Shown: positions 1 to 9,030, counted from the stretch's first letter. The stretch is 48,822 nt of DNA from Funiculus sociatus GB2-C1 (GCF_039962115.1 NZ_JAMPKJ010000047.1:1-48822); one strand, 5' to 3'. The notes: generated from the letters alone by a model not told the origin. Numbers and translations: made by a program.

Positions 1-97
1 TAGGTGTCAACAATTTTTTGCCGCAGGTCAAGGGAGTAGGGTTTCATCTCTAATCAAGAAAATACTCATGCTCTATGCTTTGAGCGTACCTCACTAG

Positions 98-727
98 ACA
101 GGAAAAGGCTATAGTAAATATTTAGATGCTTTCCAAAAAATCCTATTTGAAGCATTTAGGATAGATGTAAAGATTGCCTGTATAGTCGATAACGACTATG
201 AGCTTTTGATTAATAATTCTTCTATAAAAGATGTTGGTGGTTCTAATACATTGCTCCTACATCTGAAACGTAAGGAAATAGAAAATTACTTACTTGACTA
301 TGAGGTGATAGCACAAGCAGCAGCAGATTTAGTTGAAGAAAGGAAGAAGTACACAGGAAAAAGCATTAGCTACCCAACTGTTGAGGAAATCAAAGCTGAA
401 GTCAATAGCATACTAGACAGCCCTGAAATTCGCAGTACTGTTAAGTGTCAACTTGTACCAAAATATCGTGAGAAGATGCTTGATAGTTCTCTAGATTCCT
501 CAACTAAAGAACGTAAAGGAGAGGAATGGTTTGAGCAGAAGTGGAATGATGAAAACTGGCAAATAAGGAACTGCCCTGGCAAAGAGGTTCTAAAACGATT
601 AAGAACATGGTGCCAGCAAACCTATGGTCTTACTTTAACTCCTCCTAAACTTGCCGCAACGCTCCATCAGTTGCCAGATGATGTGCAAGAAATTATGGAT
701 AAACTCCAAGAATACTTTTACAGTTGA
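98..727 (+). pseudogene. C-terminal remnant of an OLD-like/AAA ATPase with Toprim domain
   Basis: The open frame runs from base 98, just after an in-frame stop at 95-97, to the stop at 725-727, with no convincing start; the first possible start is a TTG at 206 without a clear ribosome site. The translation contains IVDNDYE, an acidic Toprim-like metal motif, then LHLKRKEIENYLLD, a signature I recognise from the C-terminal half of OLD-family and other AAA ATPases with a Toprim nuclease domain. The tail CPGKEVLKRLRTW followed by YGLTLTPPKLA also fits that family. Walker A and B motifs should lie upstream but are absent, and the other two frames upstream are closed. It is therefore read as a 5'-deleted gene of the kind found in defence or overcoming-lysogenization systems. 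A live short protein from the TTG is possible but less likely. Confidence 0.65.
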
Positions 728-793
728 CTGAAAACAAAGCCACAAATGAGGCTTCCGAGACATTAGACTATATACTTATTTTTGACTTACAGC

Positions 794-931
794 TCACCCC
801 TTACCAATACCCCCCTGTAACCGCTGCTCTCGTTCCTCCCAATCCGGTAGATAGGCGCGTACATGAAGCTTTTGAATATTTTGCCGTGATTGGGAACCAG
901 CAAATGCGCCAGCAGGTGTTTTCATTGACAT
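794..931 (-). CDS. small unrecognised ORF or gene remnant (45 aa)
   Basis: On the minus strand an ATG at 931 opens a 45-codon frame. The product begins MSMKTPAGAFAG and continues with HVRAYLPDWEERE before a glycine-rich end. The composition is protein-like, with charged helical residues and no low complexity. An in-frame TAG lies ten codons upstream of the ATG, so this could be the tail of a decayed gene. I do not recognise a family. It lies between two truncated genes and may be debris from the same rearrangement. Confidence 0.2.
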   Translation of the reverse strand: MSMKTPAGAFAGSQSRQNIQKLHVRAYLPDWEEREQRLQGGIGKG

Positions 932-973
932 TGAGTTGCTGTTGTTCGGCGCTGGTGTCTATGTATTGTTGAG

Positions 974-1135
974 CTAACTGGGAATGCAGGCAATATTAGG
1001 GCACGAGCCACCAATCATGTTTAAGCTACGTTCCACCAGAGCGGCTTTGCGTCCATCCGCGATTAGTGCAGGTGCCAGGGTTTTACCTGCTTTACCGCCA
1101 CCGATAATAATGTCGTCGTAGTATTGGGTATCCAT
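974..1135 (-). pseudogene. N-terminal fragment of a FAD/NAD-linked disulfide oxidoreductase
   Basis: The 53-residue product has the beta-alpha-beta FAD fingerprint DDIIIGGGKAGKTLA and ends with GGSCPNIACIPS. That matches the redox-active CxxxxC motif of mercuric reductase, dihydrolipoamide dehydrogenase and related pyridine-nucleotide disulfide oxidoreductases. The family normally continues with a Lys after the Ser and runs to about 450-550 residues; here a TAG follows directly and no continuation is visible downstream. The start at 1135 is chosen because AAGGAG lies 6 bases upstream; an upstream frame begins at 1159. The intact start and ribosome site with an abrupt loss of the rest point to a deletion or rearrangement. 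Its exact substrate class cannot be told from this fragment. Confidence 0.75.
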
Positions 1136-1454
1136 TTCCATCTCCTTTGCGTTTGGCATTACTTTATTCGACGATTGGGATTACTTCACAGCAGAGCTAA
1201 CAGCAAAAATCCTTGAACTTTTTTCTATGTAAAAACCATCATTGCGATCACCTGTGTATTCATGATTTTTGCTAGATTGTTGAAATTCCTAAAATGGGTT
1301 TTCTTGCCTGCATGATTAACTTGAAAACTAATGGGATGGGTAACTGGTTGCCTATTAGATATGTGGTAAAACCAATTAGACAAACACCATTTCCACTTGA
1401 ATTTTTCTGAGCTGCAAGTGCAACTCCTTATGCAATTAGCATCGTTGATAGGCG
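1136..1454. other. intergenic spacer
   Basis: Low-GC spacer between the oxidoreductase fragment and the isochorismatase-type gene. No open frame with recognisable content, RNA gene or strong hairpin was seen. It presumably holds the leader of the truncated gene. Confidence 0.4.
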
Positions 1455-2102
1455 TTATGCCATTGCTGCTACAATCTCGTCCGTAGACAGAACGGCGTTG
1501 GCGATATACCCGAAATTAATCAGTGCGGCCTTGTAGCCGTCGCCCAGTTCCGGATGTTGAGGGGCAGCCGTTGCGTCTTTGATGACAAGCACCTCAAATC
1601 CCTGTTCGATCAAGTCGCGTAGGTGAGCTTCAACACAAATATTTGCCAGCATTCCGAGCAGAATGACTTTGCTGATGTTGCGCTTACGCAGTTGTAAAAC
1701 GAGGTCATTGCTCTGCGGTCCGTAGGCTTTGTGGGGACTAACTACGATTGTCTTGCCATCTTCGATAAAGGGCTTGTAGCGCTCAAGCCAGTCAGCACCA
1801 GAACCCAAGAATCCGTCGAGGCTCAACGCACCACTGCGATCAAACTCCCTGGATTTAAGCATCATTTGCTCCACGGTTCCGGCAAATTTCCAGCCATAGT
1901 CGGTGGGGTAGTAATAGTGGGGGGAGATGAAAACCTCAAATTTATTCTGCTTCGCGGCTTTGAAGATGCGCTCAATGTTCTCGACGGTCTTGTTATCTTT
2001 GACATTGTTACCCACCAAGTCCCAGGAAACCCCTGTTTCGCTCAAGACATCGTTTTGCGGATCAATAACGACTACTGCGGTGTCATTCTTGTTGATGTTC
2101 AT
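1455..2102 (-). CDS. isochorismatase-family cysteine hydrolase
   Basis: The 215-residue protein belongs to the isochorismatase-like cysteine hydrolase fold, which includes nicotinamidases, N-carbamoylsarcosine amidases and isochorismatases. The catalytic triad is visible: Asp14 in VVVIDPQND, Lys125 in SPHKAYG, and Cys156 in MLANICVEA with the usual preceding cis-peptide region. Length is normal for the family. The start at 2102 is preferred because the protein then begins just before the first beta strand and AAGAGA precedes the ATG; the open frame extends to 2156. The substrate cannot be deduced: the pattern fits the broad hydrolase group rather than true nicotinamidase. It is the last gene of the minus-strand accessory block. 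Confidence 0.85.
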   Translation of the reverse strand: MNINKNDTAVVVIDPQNDVLSETGVSWDLVGNNVKDNKTVENIERIFKAAKQNKFEVFISPHYYYPTDYGWKFAGTVEQMMLKSREFDRSGALSLDGFLGSGADWLERYKPFIEDGKTIVVSPHKAYGPQSNDLVLQLRKRNISKVILLGMLANICVEAHLRDLIEQGFEVLVIKDATAAPQHPELGDGYKAALINFGYIANAVLSTDEIVAAMA

Positions 2103-2194
2103 GTCTCTTTTCGCTTGTTGATGTTCACGGTTATCTTTGGTCTGGCACTCACGCAACTGGGTTTTAAAAAAGTGCTTAACACGCGCTAGAGGAT

Positions 2195-2572
2195 TTAATT
2201 TTTCCTACAAGTTCGCTGCATCAAGATACGGTTGTTTTTATACACCTCTAAAGTTCCAGACTGCGGGTTATCTAACGTGCCATCCCACACCCAATATTGA
2301 TAATTTCCATTCCGAAACCTATACACCCGAACACCTTCCGTCGCTTGGCTAGTTCCTCCGTCTAAACTTAAATTCCCGTTGGGACTGGTCGCGCGATAAA
2401 GCAGCTTACCAGAAGTATGATTCTGCCAAATATTAATGTTGTAGCCACCCCGGCATTTCGTACTCAGGATGATGCCAGCAGTAGAATCAGCAGACGCTCT
2501 TAAGGAAAAATTAGCTAAGACACTAATTGGCAGAGCCAGGAGTAACGCAGATATTTTTAGTAGTGTTTTCAT
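2195..2572 (-). CDS. small secreted hypothetical protein
   Basis: A 125-residue product beginning MKTLLKISALLLALPISVLA, a typical cleavable signal peptide with a basic start and a hydrophobic core. The mature part is rich in Tyr, Asn, Gly and Ser, with alternating patterns such as YRFRNGNYQYWVWDGT that suggest a small beta-sheet domain. Two cysteines, one soon after the signal and one near the end (QRTCRKN), could form a disulfide joining the termini. Small exported proteins of this kind are common in cyanobacteria but I know no assigned function. The start at 2572 is chosen over the open-frame start at 2701 because only it places the signal peptide at the N-terminus. Confidence 0.7.
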   Translation of the reverse strand: MKTLLKISALLLALPISVLANFSLRASADSTAGIILSTKCRGGYNINIWQNHTSGKLLYRATSPNGNLSLDGGTSQATEGVRVYRFRNGNYQYWVWDGTLDNPQSGTLEVYKNNRILMQRTCRKN

Positions 2573-3134
2573 AGTTTTCAAGAGTGTTGTAAAACTAATT
2601 ACACTGAAATCGTTTACATTTAATTGCTTCGACATTAATTCCGAATTGACGAGAAAGATGCCTTTACCAAAACTCAAATTACTGTTGAAAATTGTCGGCA
2701 ATAGAGTAAGCGGCTATGGCTTTACCTTCTGAGATAATTCCCTCTACACCATCCGTCGTGTTAAACAGCAACAGCTTAACGGAAACGTTTTTCCGTATTC
2801 GTATATTTCGGTGCCTAGCTTGAAGTCGTCGTGAAGGAGTACACAGCTTTAATCCGTTGCGATGGTCTTAAATAAAACCAGTATTCAGTGTTCGCTGGGA
2901 AGTCACTGTGGTTCATCTTTCCTGGATTAGCCCAATTCGCTGAAAAGGTCAGGTTTCGGTTATTGAAAGATACACTTTTTCAGAAGAGGGGAATGTGGTA
3001 ATTCTCATGAACCCCTTTCCTTCTCAGCATTTGCAAGTTTTGTTCTGTACTCAGCCTTTGCCCATGTCTTTGCTTCCGCCTGTCACCAGCAGAGCACAGC
3101 GATTCCGATGTATCCGCGATGCGTTCACACTTCT
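2573..3134. other. intergenic spacer, no gene recognised
   Basis: A 562-base stretch between two minus-strand genes. Open frames here are short and show no family signature. I see no tRNA, strong palindrome or tandem repeat. It should contain the promoter of the small secreted protein gene and the 3' end of the hydrolase transcript. Confidence 0.4.
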
Positions 3135-3956
3135 CTATTGCGCGGTTGCAGCGTGTTCAATGATCTCGGCAACGGCGTCTGGATGGGACACCATTACTAC
3201 ATGTGAAGCGCCATTTACTATGATCGTCTTCTTGGAGCTGGCGCGGTTCGCCATGAAAGAATGCACCGCCGCCGGAATGTTCAAGTCGCGATCGCCATAA
3301 ATGAACCAGGACGGGATAGATTTCCATGCAGGCGCACCGGAGACTTCATTAAACGCGGCTTCCATAATCGGACGCTGGGTACTAGCCATCAGTTGCGCGT
3401 CGTTAGCGGGCACATCAGCAGCAAATTGGGCGTGGAACTTGCTCTGCTGAATATACAGGTCTTTGCCACCATCGGGCAGGACAACCGGCGGCGCGAGGGT
3501 CGGCGCGAGCGTGCTGCCCGGATAACGTCCTGAGAGTTCGGCGGCAGTCTCGCCTTCCTCAGGAGCAAAGCCAGCAACGTAGACCAGTGCTTTCACATTC
3601 TTGTTCCCATTGACTGCATTGGTAGTTACCGAACCTCCGTAGGAATGCCCAACCAGCACGATAGGACCGTTAATGTCTTTAAGGACGCTAGCAACATAGT
3701 CTGCATCGCTCTTAACGCCACGTAGGGGATTAGCCACAGCAACCGTTGGGTAACCTTTTGCGATCAGTTTGGTCAATACCCCATTCCAACTGGAAGACTC
3801 GGCGAATGCGCCGTGGACAAGGACTATCGTAGGCTTATTGGCTTGTGCACTGGCACTATTCATGATGGCTCCGAGAGAAGTGATTGTAATGGTTCCTAAA
3901 AAGAGAATGACAATCAGAAGCAGGCGAATGCTGTTCCTGAAATTGAGCGTATTCAT
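3135..3956 (-). CDS. secreted alpha/beta hydrolase (EstC-like esterase)
   Basis: A 273-residue serine hydrolase with an N-terminal hydrophobic signal (RLLLIVILFLGTITITSLGA, about residues 11-30) followed by an SASAQA-type cleavage region, so probably periplasmic or exported. The fold signatures are the oxyanion-loop motif LVHGAFAESSSW (about 47-58), the nucleophile elbow GHSYGG with Ser105, an acidic residue in IYGDRDLNIP (about 222-224), and His252 in GASHVVMVSHP. This arrangement is typical of the EstC/salicylate-esterase-like alpha/beta hydrolases. The start at 3956 is supported by AAGGAAAT upstream and by the signal peptide; the open frame begins at 4067. Substrate is unknown; it belongs to the minus-strand accessory block. 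Confidence 0.85.
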   Translation of the reverse strand: MNTLNFRNSIRLLLIVILFLGTITITSLGAIMNSASAQANKPTIVLVHGAFAESSSWNGVLTKLIAKGYPTVAVANPLRGVKSDADYVASVLKDINGPIVLVGHSYGGSVTTNAVNGNKNVKALVYVAGFAPEEGETAAELSGRYPGSTLAPTLAPPVVLPDGGKDLYIQQSKFHAQFAADVPANDAQLMASTQRPIMEAAFNEVSGAPAWKSIPSWFIYGDRDLNIPAAVHSFMANRASSKKTIIVNGASHVVMVSHPDAVAEIIEHAATAQ

Positions 3957-4110
3957 GTTGTGATTTCCTTTGAATTTGTTGCGTTGGATAGGAATGGATT
4001 GCAACCGTGATATGAGAAATTGACGGATATGGGTTGTGACCGCGTTCGTGAAGTGTGTGCTTTGCACTCAGTGCTGCGAAGGGTTGATCGCATCATTTCA
4101 AGACCCTGAC

Positions 4111-4500
4111 TCATCGCTTATGATTGGGCACTGTGAACAGTACTGTTTCGCTGGTGATGACTTTGTGCAAAGGATCGGCTAGCTCGATTAATACCTTGTG
4201 TAAACCAGGTTCCAGACCGACCAGAATGATCGTTTCGCCGCTGCTATCAACAAAGTGCCAGGGCGTGTCATCAACGGTGATGTGGATATGACCAATGCGC
4301 GGCGATACATCAAGGGCACCTTTACCGAACACGGGCACCACCCGTAAATTCTCCGTCCGATACTGGATGAAAACACGACCTTGAGCCAATGGTTCAGGAA
4401 GCGGTGGATCGACAATCAGCTTAGCGGGTGCTTCATTTTCGATCGCAATCAATGGGGATGGACCAATGATGTTCTTAGCGCTTGTGGTGTGATTGCTCAT
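4111..4500 (-). CDS. DUF6130 family protein
   Basis: A 129-residue protein whose core, HIHITVDDTPWHFVDSSGE followed by GLEPGLHKVLIELADP, matches my memory of DUF6130, a family of small proteins often encoded beside hydrolases and oxidoreductases in bacterial accessory clusters. No enzyme motif is evident; the Trp-His and His-rich turn could be a ligand site, which is speculation. No signal peptide follows from the start at 4500. The frame is open upstream to 4578, but that part is translated from purine-rich repeat DNA and is unlikely to be coding. Confidence 0.7.
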   Translation of the reverse strand: MSNHTTSAKNIIGPSPLIAIENEAPAKLIVDPPLPEPLAQGRVFIQYRTENLRVVPVFGKGALDVSPRIGHIHITVDDTPWHFVDSSGETIILVGLEPGLHKVLIELADPLHKVITSETVLFTVPNHKR

Positions 4501-4515
4501 AGCTGGCAGGTACTT

Positions 4516-4630
4516 GAGAGAGGAAGGGGGACGCGGGGAAGGGAAAGACGCGGAGACGTGGGGGAAGACACAAGGCAAAATGATGTGGGAAGGGGAAACA
4601 ACATCAGTATTCTCGTGTCTCCGTGTCCTC
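4516..4630. repeat. purine-rich low-complexity dispersed repeat
   Basis: A G/A-rich stretch built from gacgcgg, gacgtgg and ggaagggg units. Its right edge (tctcgtgtctccgtgtcct) resembles the inverse of the left units, so the whole is a loose inverted repeat. Such segments are common in spacers of filamentous cyanobacterial genomes. It lies between the DUF6130 gene and the next hydrolase gene. Confidence 0.5.
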
Positions 4631-5626
4631 TTATTGCAAGTGTTTCTTCAATTCAGCGGCTGCGTGAACAAACAGAGAACGAACTGCCGGAACCTCGGCT
4701 AAACCATTGAGCAGCCCAAAGTCATGAATCATGCCGTTGTAACGCACAGTTGTCACTTTCACTCCAGCCTCATCGAGCTTGCGTCCATAGGCTTCGCCAC
4801 CATCACGCAAGATATCGCTTTCCGCAACTTGAATTAACACCGGAGGCAAGCCTTGCAGTTGCTCAATCGTCGCCTGTAGAGGAGAGGCATAGATATCTTG
4901 GCGCTTTTCTGGGTCAGCAATGTACATGTCATACATCCACTTCATCAATGGTGTAGTCAAGAATCGTTTGTCACCAAATTGATGGTAGGACTCCGTTTCA
5001 AAACTAGCATCGACGATCGGCCACATCATGATTTGCAACTTAATGTGTGGTCCCCCTTTCGCTTTCGCCATCAACGCAGTCACAGCTGTCATATTGCCGC
5101 CGACACTGTTACCGACCACTGCCAGATTCTTGCCGTCTACCTCAATCTCCTCACCATGCTCGGCAACCCATTTCGTCGCGGCGTAGATTTCATTGATCGC
5201 CTGTGGGTACTGAGCATCTGGCGTGCGAGTGTAGTTGACAAAGACAGCCGCAAAGCCTGAGAGCACAACGAGATCGCGAACCATGCGCTTGTGCGTTGGA
5301 TAATCGCCTAATACCCAACCACCACCATGAATAAAGATGAAAACAGGCAATGTGCCTTTGACCCCTTCAGGTCGCACGATATTGAGCATAATCGAATAAC
5401 CGTCAGCAGTAATCGTCTTCTCAGACTCTTCAATGCCTGAAAGGTCTACTGGAACTGAAGCCTGTGCATCTACAAGAATCTGACGTGCTTCGATCGGAGT
5501 GAGTGTCTCCAGCGCCACACCTCCTGAATTCAGCACGTTCAAAAATTCCTTCACTCCTTTGGAAAGACGTGGATCATCTGCAACTTCCAAAATTTTTGCT
5601 GCTGACGAGTTTACTTGAGCAACCAT
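4631..5626 (-). CDS. alpha/beta hydrolase, hormone-sensitive-lipase family esterase
   Basis: A 331-residue cytoplasmic esterase of the HSL/Aes (acetyl-esterase) family. The oxyanion-hole motif HGGGW is at residues 100-104, the nucleophile elbow GNSVGG at 172-177 gives Ser174, the acid is Asp271 in AESDILRDGG, and the base is His301 in GMIHDFGLL. The GNSVGG elbow is a variant of the usual GDSAGG. Length fits the family. The start at 5626 has a strong AAGGAGA ribosome site, so the longer frame to 5671 is rejected. It probably hydrolyses short-chain esters; the physiological substrate is unknown. It is codirectional with the fused hydrolase-monooxygenase upstream, separated by about 165 bases. 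Confidence 0.87.
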   Translation of the reverse strand: MVAQVNSSAAKILEVADDPRLSKGVKEFLNVLNSGGVALETLTPIEARQILVDAQASVPVDLSGIEESEKTITADGYSIMLNIVRPEGVKGTLPVFIFIHGGGWVLGDYPTHKRMVRDLVVLSGFAAVFVNYTRTPDAQYPQAINEIYAATKWVAEHGEEIEVDGKNLAVVGNSVGGNMTAVTALMAKAKGGPHIKLQIMMWPIVDASFETESYHQFGDKRFLTTPLMKWMYDMYIADPEKRQDIYASPLQATIEQLQGLPPVLIQVAESDILRDGGEAYGRKLDEAGVKVTTVRYNGMIHDFGLLNGLAEVPAVRSLFVHAAAELKKHLQ

Positions 5627-5791
5627 GACATTCTCCTTTGATAAGTAGTAAACAATCTGTTGAAATGACACTGTTAAGTGAGTTGATTTAACAGTGATGC
5701 TTGATCAGTAGTGGTTGTGGAATGGCAATCACTTTCTACTGACATCGTTTCCCAGCCAGAACTATTTGTTACTGGTGAAAAAGTTGTTAAC

Positions 5792-8104
5792 CTAGCGGGT
5801 TGCTGCCTTGATCGGTTGTTTCCACACCGCAGCAGCATAGAGCGAGTTCTCAAAATCGGGGGCAATATCACCTGTGATACGTGCCTCATGATGCGCCCAG
5901 TCCTTAAAGAACAAGTCGTGACTGATGCCCGATACTATTGCAGGTACGTCGCGGCGGATGCTGTGGATGTCACCCACTGGCAAGCCAAAGCTGACCAAAC
6001 CAGCAGGATTAAATACGTGAATGTCTTTCAGATAAGGGGCAGTGCCAGGTACTTTTTCTTGGTATTCGTGGGCGCTACCGAGGTAAGGGTGCATCCCCAA
6101 ATTGTCGTCGCGCAGGTCTTCTGGTGGCTCGTAGCGATCGCGCCAGAGGGCAATATGCTGGGCAAAGTCGGCTAGTTCGGGACGCTTTGTTGGGTCAACG
6201 AAGTAACCAGTGCCAGCGATCGCAAAATCAAACTCGAAAACATCATCGTTCACCTGGATGGCAATGCGATCACCCATTTTCCGTGCCGATTTCCAAGGGG
6301 CAGATAGGTGGATGTGAAAGTTCGGGAAGGCGATCGCTCGCTTAATCGAGTTTGGTGGTGGCGCGGTGCCTGCTTGATGAAAGCGCCAAGCCTGGAACCA
6401 GCGAACTGCATCGGGTAGTTGAGGATAATTGTCATAAGCGCCAGGATAGTCCCGTACCCGCAGTAATGACAGAGATGCAAGCTCTGACCGCCGTACAAAC
6501 AGGTGTACTGCCTTAGCTCCCGATTCCAACGCCACTCCTGCTGCATCGAAAGCTGAAGCCGCCGCACCCAGCACCGCCACAGTCTTACCGCGCAGTGCTT
6601 CAAAATCGATGGCATCGGCGGTATGTGCGTACAGCGTGCGTGGTAAGTCAGCCAGTACTGGAGGTATGTATGGACCACCAGTGCCAGCCACGCCATTGGC
6701 GAAGATAATTTTGCGCGTAGTTTCTACCTGCGGGACACCGTTTACCTCAAGGTGTAGGCGGAAGAAACCTGCATCTGGCTGAATCCGCACCAACTTCGTC
6801 CGGTAACGAACCTGGATACCGAGGAATTGCCGATACCAACTGAGGTACTCAGCCCAAGCCACTCGCCCAATGCGATCGATCTGCGCGTAGGCTGCCGCAC
6901 CGTGCCGAGCTTCGTACCAGGCTTGAAAGGACAATTCTGGGATGCCTAGTTCTGGACCAGGCAGATTTTTCGGCGTGCGGAGCGTTTTCATCCGCGCTCG
7001 CGTCAGCCACACGCCTGCATGAGCCTCGTCATCGGCTGCATCGATCCCCGTCACGCGACCGATCCCAGCACGCCGTAGCGCAAATACAAAGGTGCTACCG
7101 CTGCCGCTGCCACCTATTATAGTGACATTGTGATCGATGCCAGGGCGATCGGGTACCCAGTTTTCGGGATCGGGACCGAGCAGGCGTAGTGCCTCGCGGG
7201 CAGCAAAATCGGGATCGGTCGTTGTTTTCATGTCGATCATGGTGTTCTCGACAACGTGGGTGGTCAGAAAGCAGCGAATATGATCTGCGATCGCGTCCCC
7301 ATCTTCTTCCAGGGCAAAGTGTCCGGTATCGAGTAGATGAAACTCAAGATTCTGCAAGTCACGTTTGTAGGCATAGGCTCCTTCGACTAAAAAGCCCTGA
7401 TCGTTTTTGCCCCACACGACTAACGTTGGGGGTTGATACTGACGCAGGTAGGCTTGCCATTGCAGATACAGCAACAAATTGGATTGATAGTCGTACTTCA
7501 ATGCCAGTTGAATATCCGAGTTACCAGGGCGATCGAGAAGCGCTTCATCCAAAGTCCACGTATCGGGACTGAGGGACTCTAAATTTCTCGCTCCAGTGGT
7601 GTAATACCATTTCGCGCCCTTGATAGCTAGAGCCTGACGCACCCGCTCGGTATTCTCAGGTGTCTTGTTCTGCCAAAAAGCTCGCATTGGTTGCCAGAAA
7701 TCACCTAGCCCTTCCGCGTAGGCATTGCCATTTTGCACAATCAGCGACTCTACCCGCTCTGGATTCTGCGTTGCAAGGCGATAGCCAATAGGAGCGCCAT
7801 AGTCCATCAAGTAAAGACTGTAGCGTTTCAAGCTGATCGCATCGATAAAGCCTGCCATTACTTCGGTAAGGCGATCGAATGTGTAATCAAACTCATCCAC
7901 CGTAGGCATGGAACTATAGCCAAAGCCAGGGTAATCAGGGGCAACCAGATGGAAGGAATCCGCAAGTGCAGGTATGAGATTGCGGAACATGTGAGAGGAA
8001 GTCGGGAAGCCATGCAACAGCAGAATCGTTGGGTTGTCGCGAGAACCCGCTTCACGATAGAAAATATCTAAACCATCGATTGAGACTGTGCGATATGTGG
8101 TCAT
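5792..8104 (-). CDS. fusion protein: Asp-nucleophile alpha/beta hydrolase + FAD-dependent monooxygenase
   Basis: A 770-residue protein formed by two complete enzymes. Residues 1-285 are an alpha/beta hydrolase of the epoxide hydrolase/haloalkane dehalogenase group: HGFPTSS at 31-37, nucleophile Asp101 in YLMDYGAPIG where esterases have Ser, acid Asp235 in WGKNDQGF, and base His262 in DTGHFALEE. Residues from about 289 are a flavoprotein: FAD fingerprint VTIIGGSGSGS at 327-337, a second NADPH-type Rossmann motif VLGAAASAFD at 511-520, and GTGYFVDP at 631-638, as in FMO-like monooxygenases. The Baeyer-Villiger fingerprint is not clearly present. The linker contains MIDMKTTTD, which looks like an old start codon, so the gene may have arisen by loss of a stop between two genes. 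The start at 8104 lacks a strong ribosome site. Confidence 0.85.
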   Translation of the reverse strand: MTTYRTVSIDGLDIFYREAGSRDNPTILLLHGFPTSSHMFRNLIPALADSFHLVAPDYPGFGYSSMPTVDEFDYTFDRLTEVMAGFIDAISLKRYSLYLMDYGAPIGYRLATQNPERVESLIVQNGNAYAEGLGDFWQPMRAFWQNKTPENTERVRQALAIKGAKWYYTTGARNLESLSPDTWTLDEALLDRPGNSDIQLALKYDYQSNLLLYLQWQAYLRQYQPPTLVVWGKNDQGFLVEGAYAYKRDLQNLEFHLLDTGHFALEEDGDAIADHIRCFLTTHVVENTMIDMKTTTDPDFAAREALRLLGPDPENWVPDRPGIDHNVTIIGGSGSGSTFVFALRRAGIGRVTGIDAADDEAHAGVWLTRARMKTLRTPKNLPGPELGIPELSFQAWYEARHGAAAYAQIDRIGRVAWAEYLSWYRQFLGIQVRYRTKLVRIQPDAGFFRLHLEVNGVPQVETTRKIIFANGVAGTGGPYIPPVLADLPRTLYAHTADAIDFEALRGKTVAVLGAAASAFDAAGVALESGAKAVHLFVRRSELASLSLLRVRDYPGAYDNYPQLPDAVRWFQAWRFHQAGTAPPPNSIKRAIAFPNFHIHLSAPWKSARKMGDRIAIQVNDDVFEFDFAIAGTGYFVDPTKRPELADFAQHIALWRDRYEPPEDLRDDNLGMHPYLGSAHEYQEKVPGTAPYLKDIHVFNPAGLVSFGLPVGDIHSIRRDVPAIVSGISHDLFFKDWAHHEARITGDIAPDFENSLYAAAVWKQPIKAATR

Positions 8105-8379
8105 GGAATATATGCGTTGTAGAAGTATGAGAAACAGGTGTTCTGTTGTTCTCATTGTTCAATATTCATTTGATTCAGAACACTGAAGTTTGCTGAGTTA
8201 AGCGACAAGTTAGAGACGGCTTTAAAGCGTTTAAATCTTAACTCAAAGAGTAATTACAGGTTATCTCCATCCAGTTATTTCAATCGTTACAAGAAAGTGC
8301 CCTATAAGTAGTGGCTGATGGACGTGAAGCCATGCTGAGAGAACCTTCTTCAACTGGTGAAGTTTTACGACAGGTTAAT

Positions 8380-9030
8380 TTATCTCACATCCTGACGACG
8401 ACCTTGCTCCTGGAAGTAGTCGCGCCAACTTTCGGGTAAAGCTTCCAGTTGAGCAGCACGGTGAAGTAACTCTGAATTGTCTTCCTGGCGAACATAAAGT
8501 TGAGTGATATCAGCAACAGTGATGTTGTTGTCATCTCGACTCACCAACTCTAAAGTGTCTCCAGCTCCGACTTCGCCCTCTTGCAAAACACGAAAGTAAA
8601 ATCCGGTTCGACGACTCGCGAGAAATGGTTTAACCATATCCGGTCGTCCAAACCGAATCCCAAGTTTGTAGCAGGGTAGACGAGGTTGTGTCACCATCAG
8701 TTTTACAGTGCCGATCGCAAAGCGATCGCCAATGTTCACTTCCTCTTCTTTCAGCCCAGTGATCGTGAAATTTTCGCCAAAGATACCTGGCGGGAACTCT
8801 GTATCAGGCAATTCACTTTGCCAGTAATCATAATGCTCGAAGGGATAGACATAGATGGCTTTGTCTACTCCTCCATGAACGGTTAGATCGGCTTGCCTAT
8901 CACCGTCTAAATTGAGCGATCGCACCATCACCCGTTTGCTGACTGGCTCTTTGAAAATTCCAGTTGTAACTGTTTTCCCTTTCCAGGTCACTTCACGCGG
9001 AAGTCCTACGTTGACACAGATGAGTTTCAT
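8380..9030 (-). CDS. MOSC domain-containing protein (YiiM-like)
   Basis: A 216-residue protein with the MOSC (molybdenum cofactor sulfurase C-terminal) fold as found in YiiM-type proteins. Visible signatures are VRSLNLDGDRQADLTVHGG, VYPFEHYDYW, FGENFTITGL, and RLPCYKLGIRFG with the conserved Cys of the MOSC pocket, followed by a 3-alpha C-terminal tail. Relatives reduce N-hydroxylated compounds with a molybdenum cofactor; that role is inferred from family. The start at 9030 is preceded by GGAGctaaag, whereas the upstream frame to 9057 has no support. It is the neighbour upstream of the hydrolase-monooxygenase gene, consistent with a detoxification theme. Confidence 0.85.
   Translation of the reverse strand: MKLICVNVGLPREVTWKGKTVTTGIFKEPVSKRVMVRSLNLDGDRQADLTVHGGVDKAIYVYPFEHYDYWQSELPDTEFPPGIFGENFTITGLKEEEVNIGDRFAIGTVKLMVTQPRLPCYKLGIRFGRPDMVKPFLASRRTGFYFRVLQEGEVGAGDTLELVSRDDNNITVADITQLYVRQEDNSELLHRAAQLEALPESWRDYFQEQGRRQDVR

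Noticed and set aside
724-972. Plus-strand frame of 82 codons starting at a TTG overlapping the stop of the ATPase remnant
   Set aside because: No ribosome site, Cys/Leu-rich tail without family features, and it runs antisense over a better protein-like minus-strand frame.
1327-1454. Possible small RNA in the spacer upstream of the isochorismatase gene's 3' end
   Set aside because: No convincing promoter, hairpin or terminator could be identified.
1731-2189. Plus-strand frame of 152 codons
   Set aside because: Antisense shadow of the isochorismatase-family gene, which has an intact catalytic triad.
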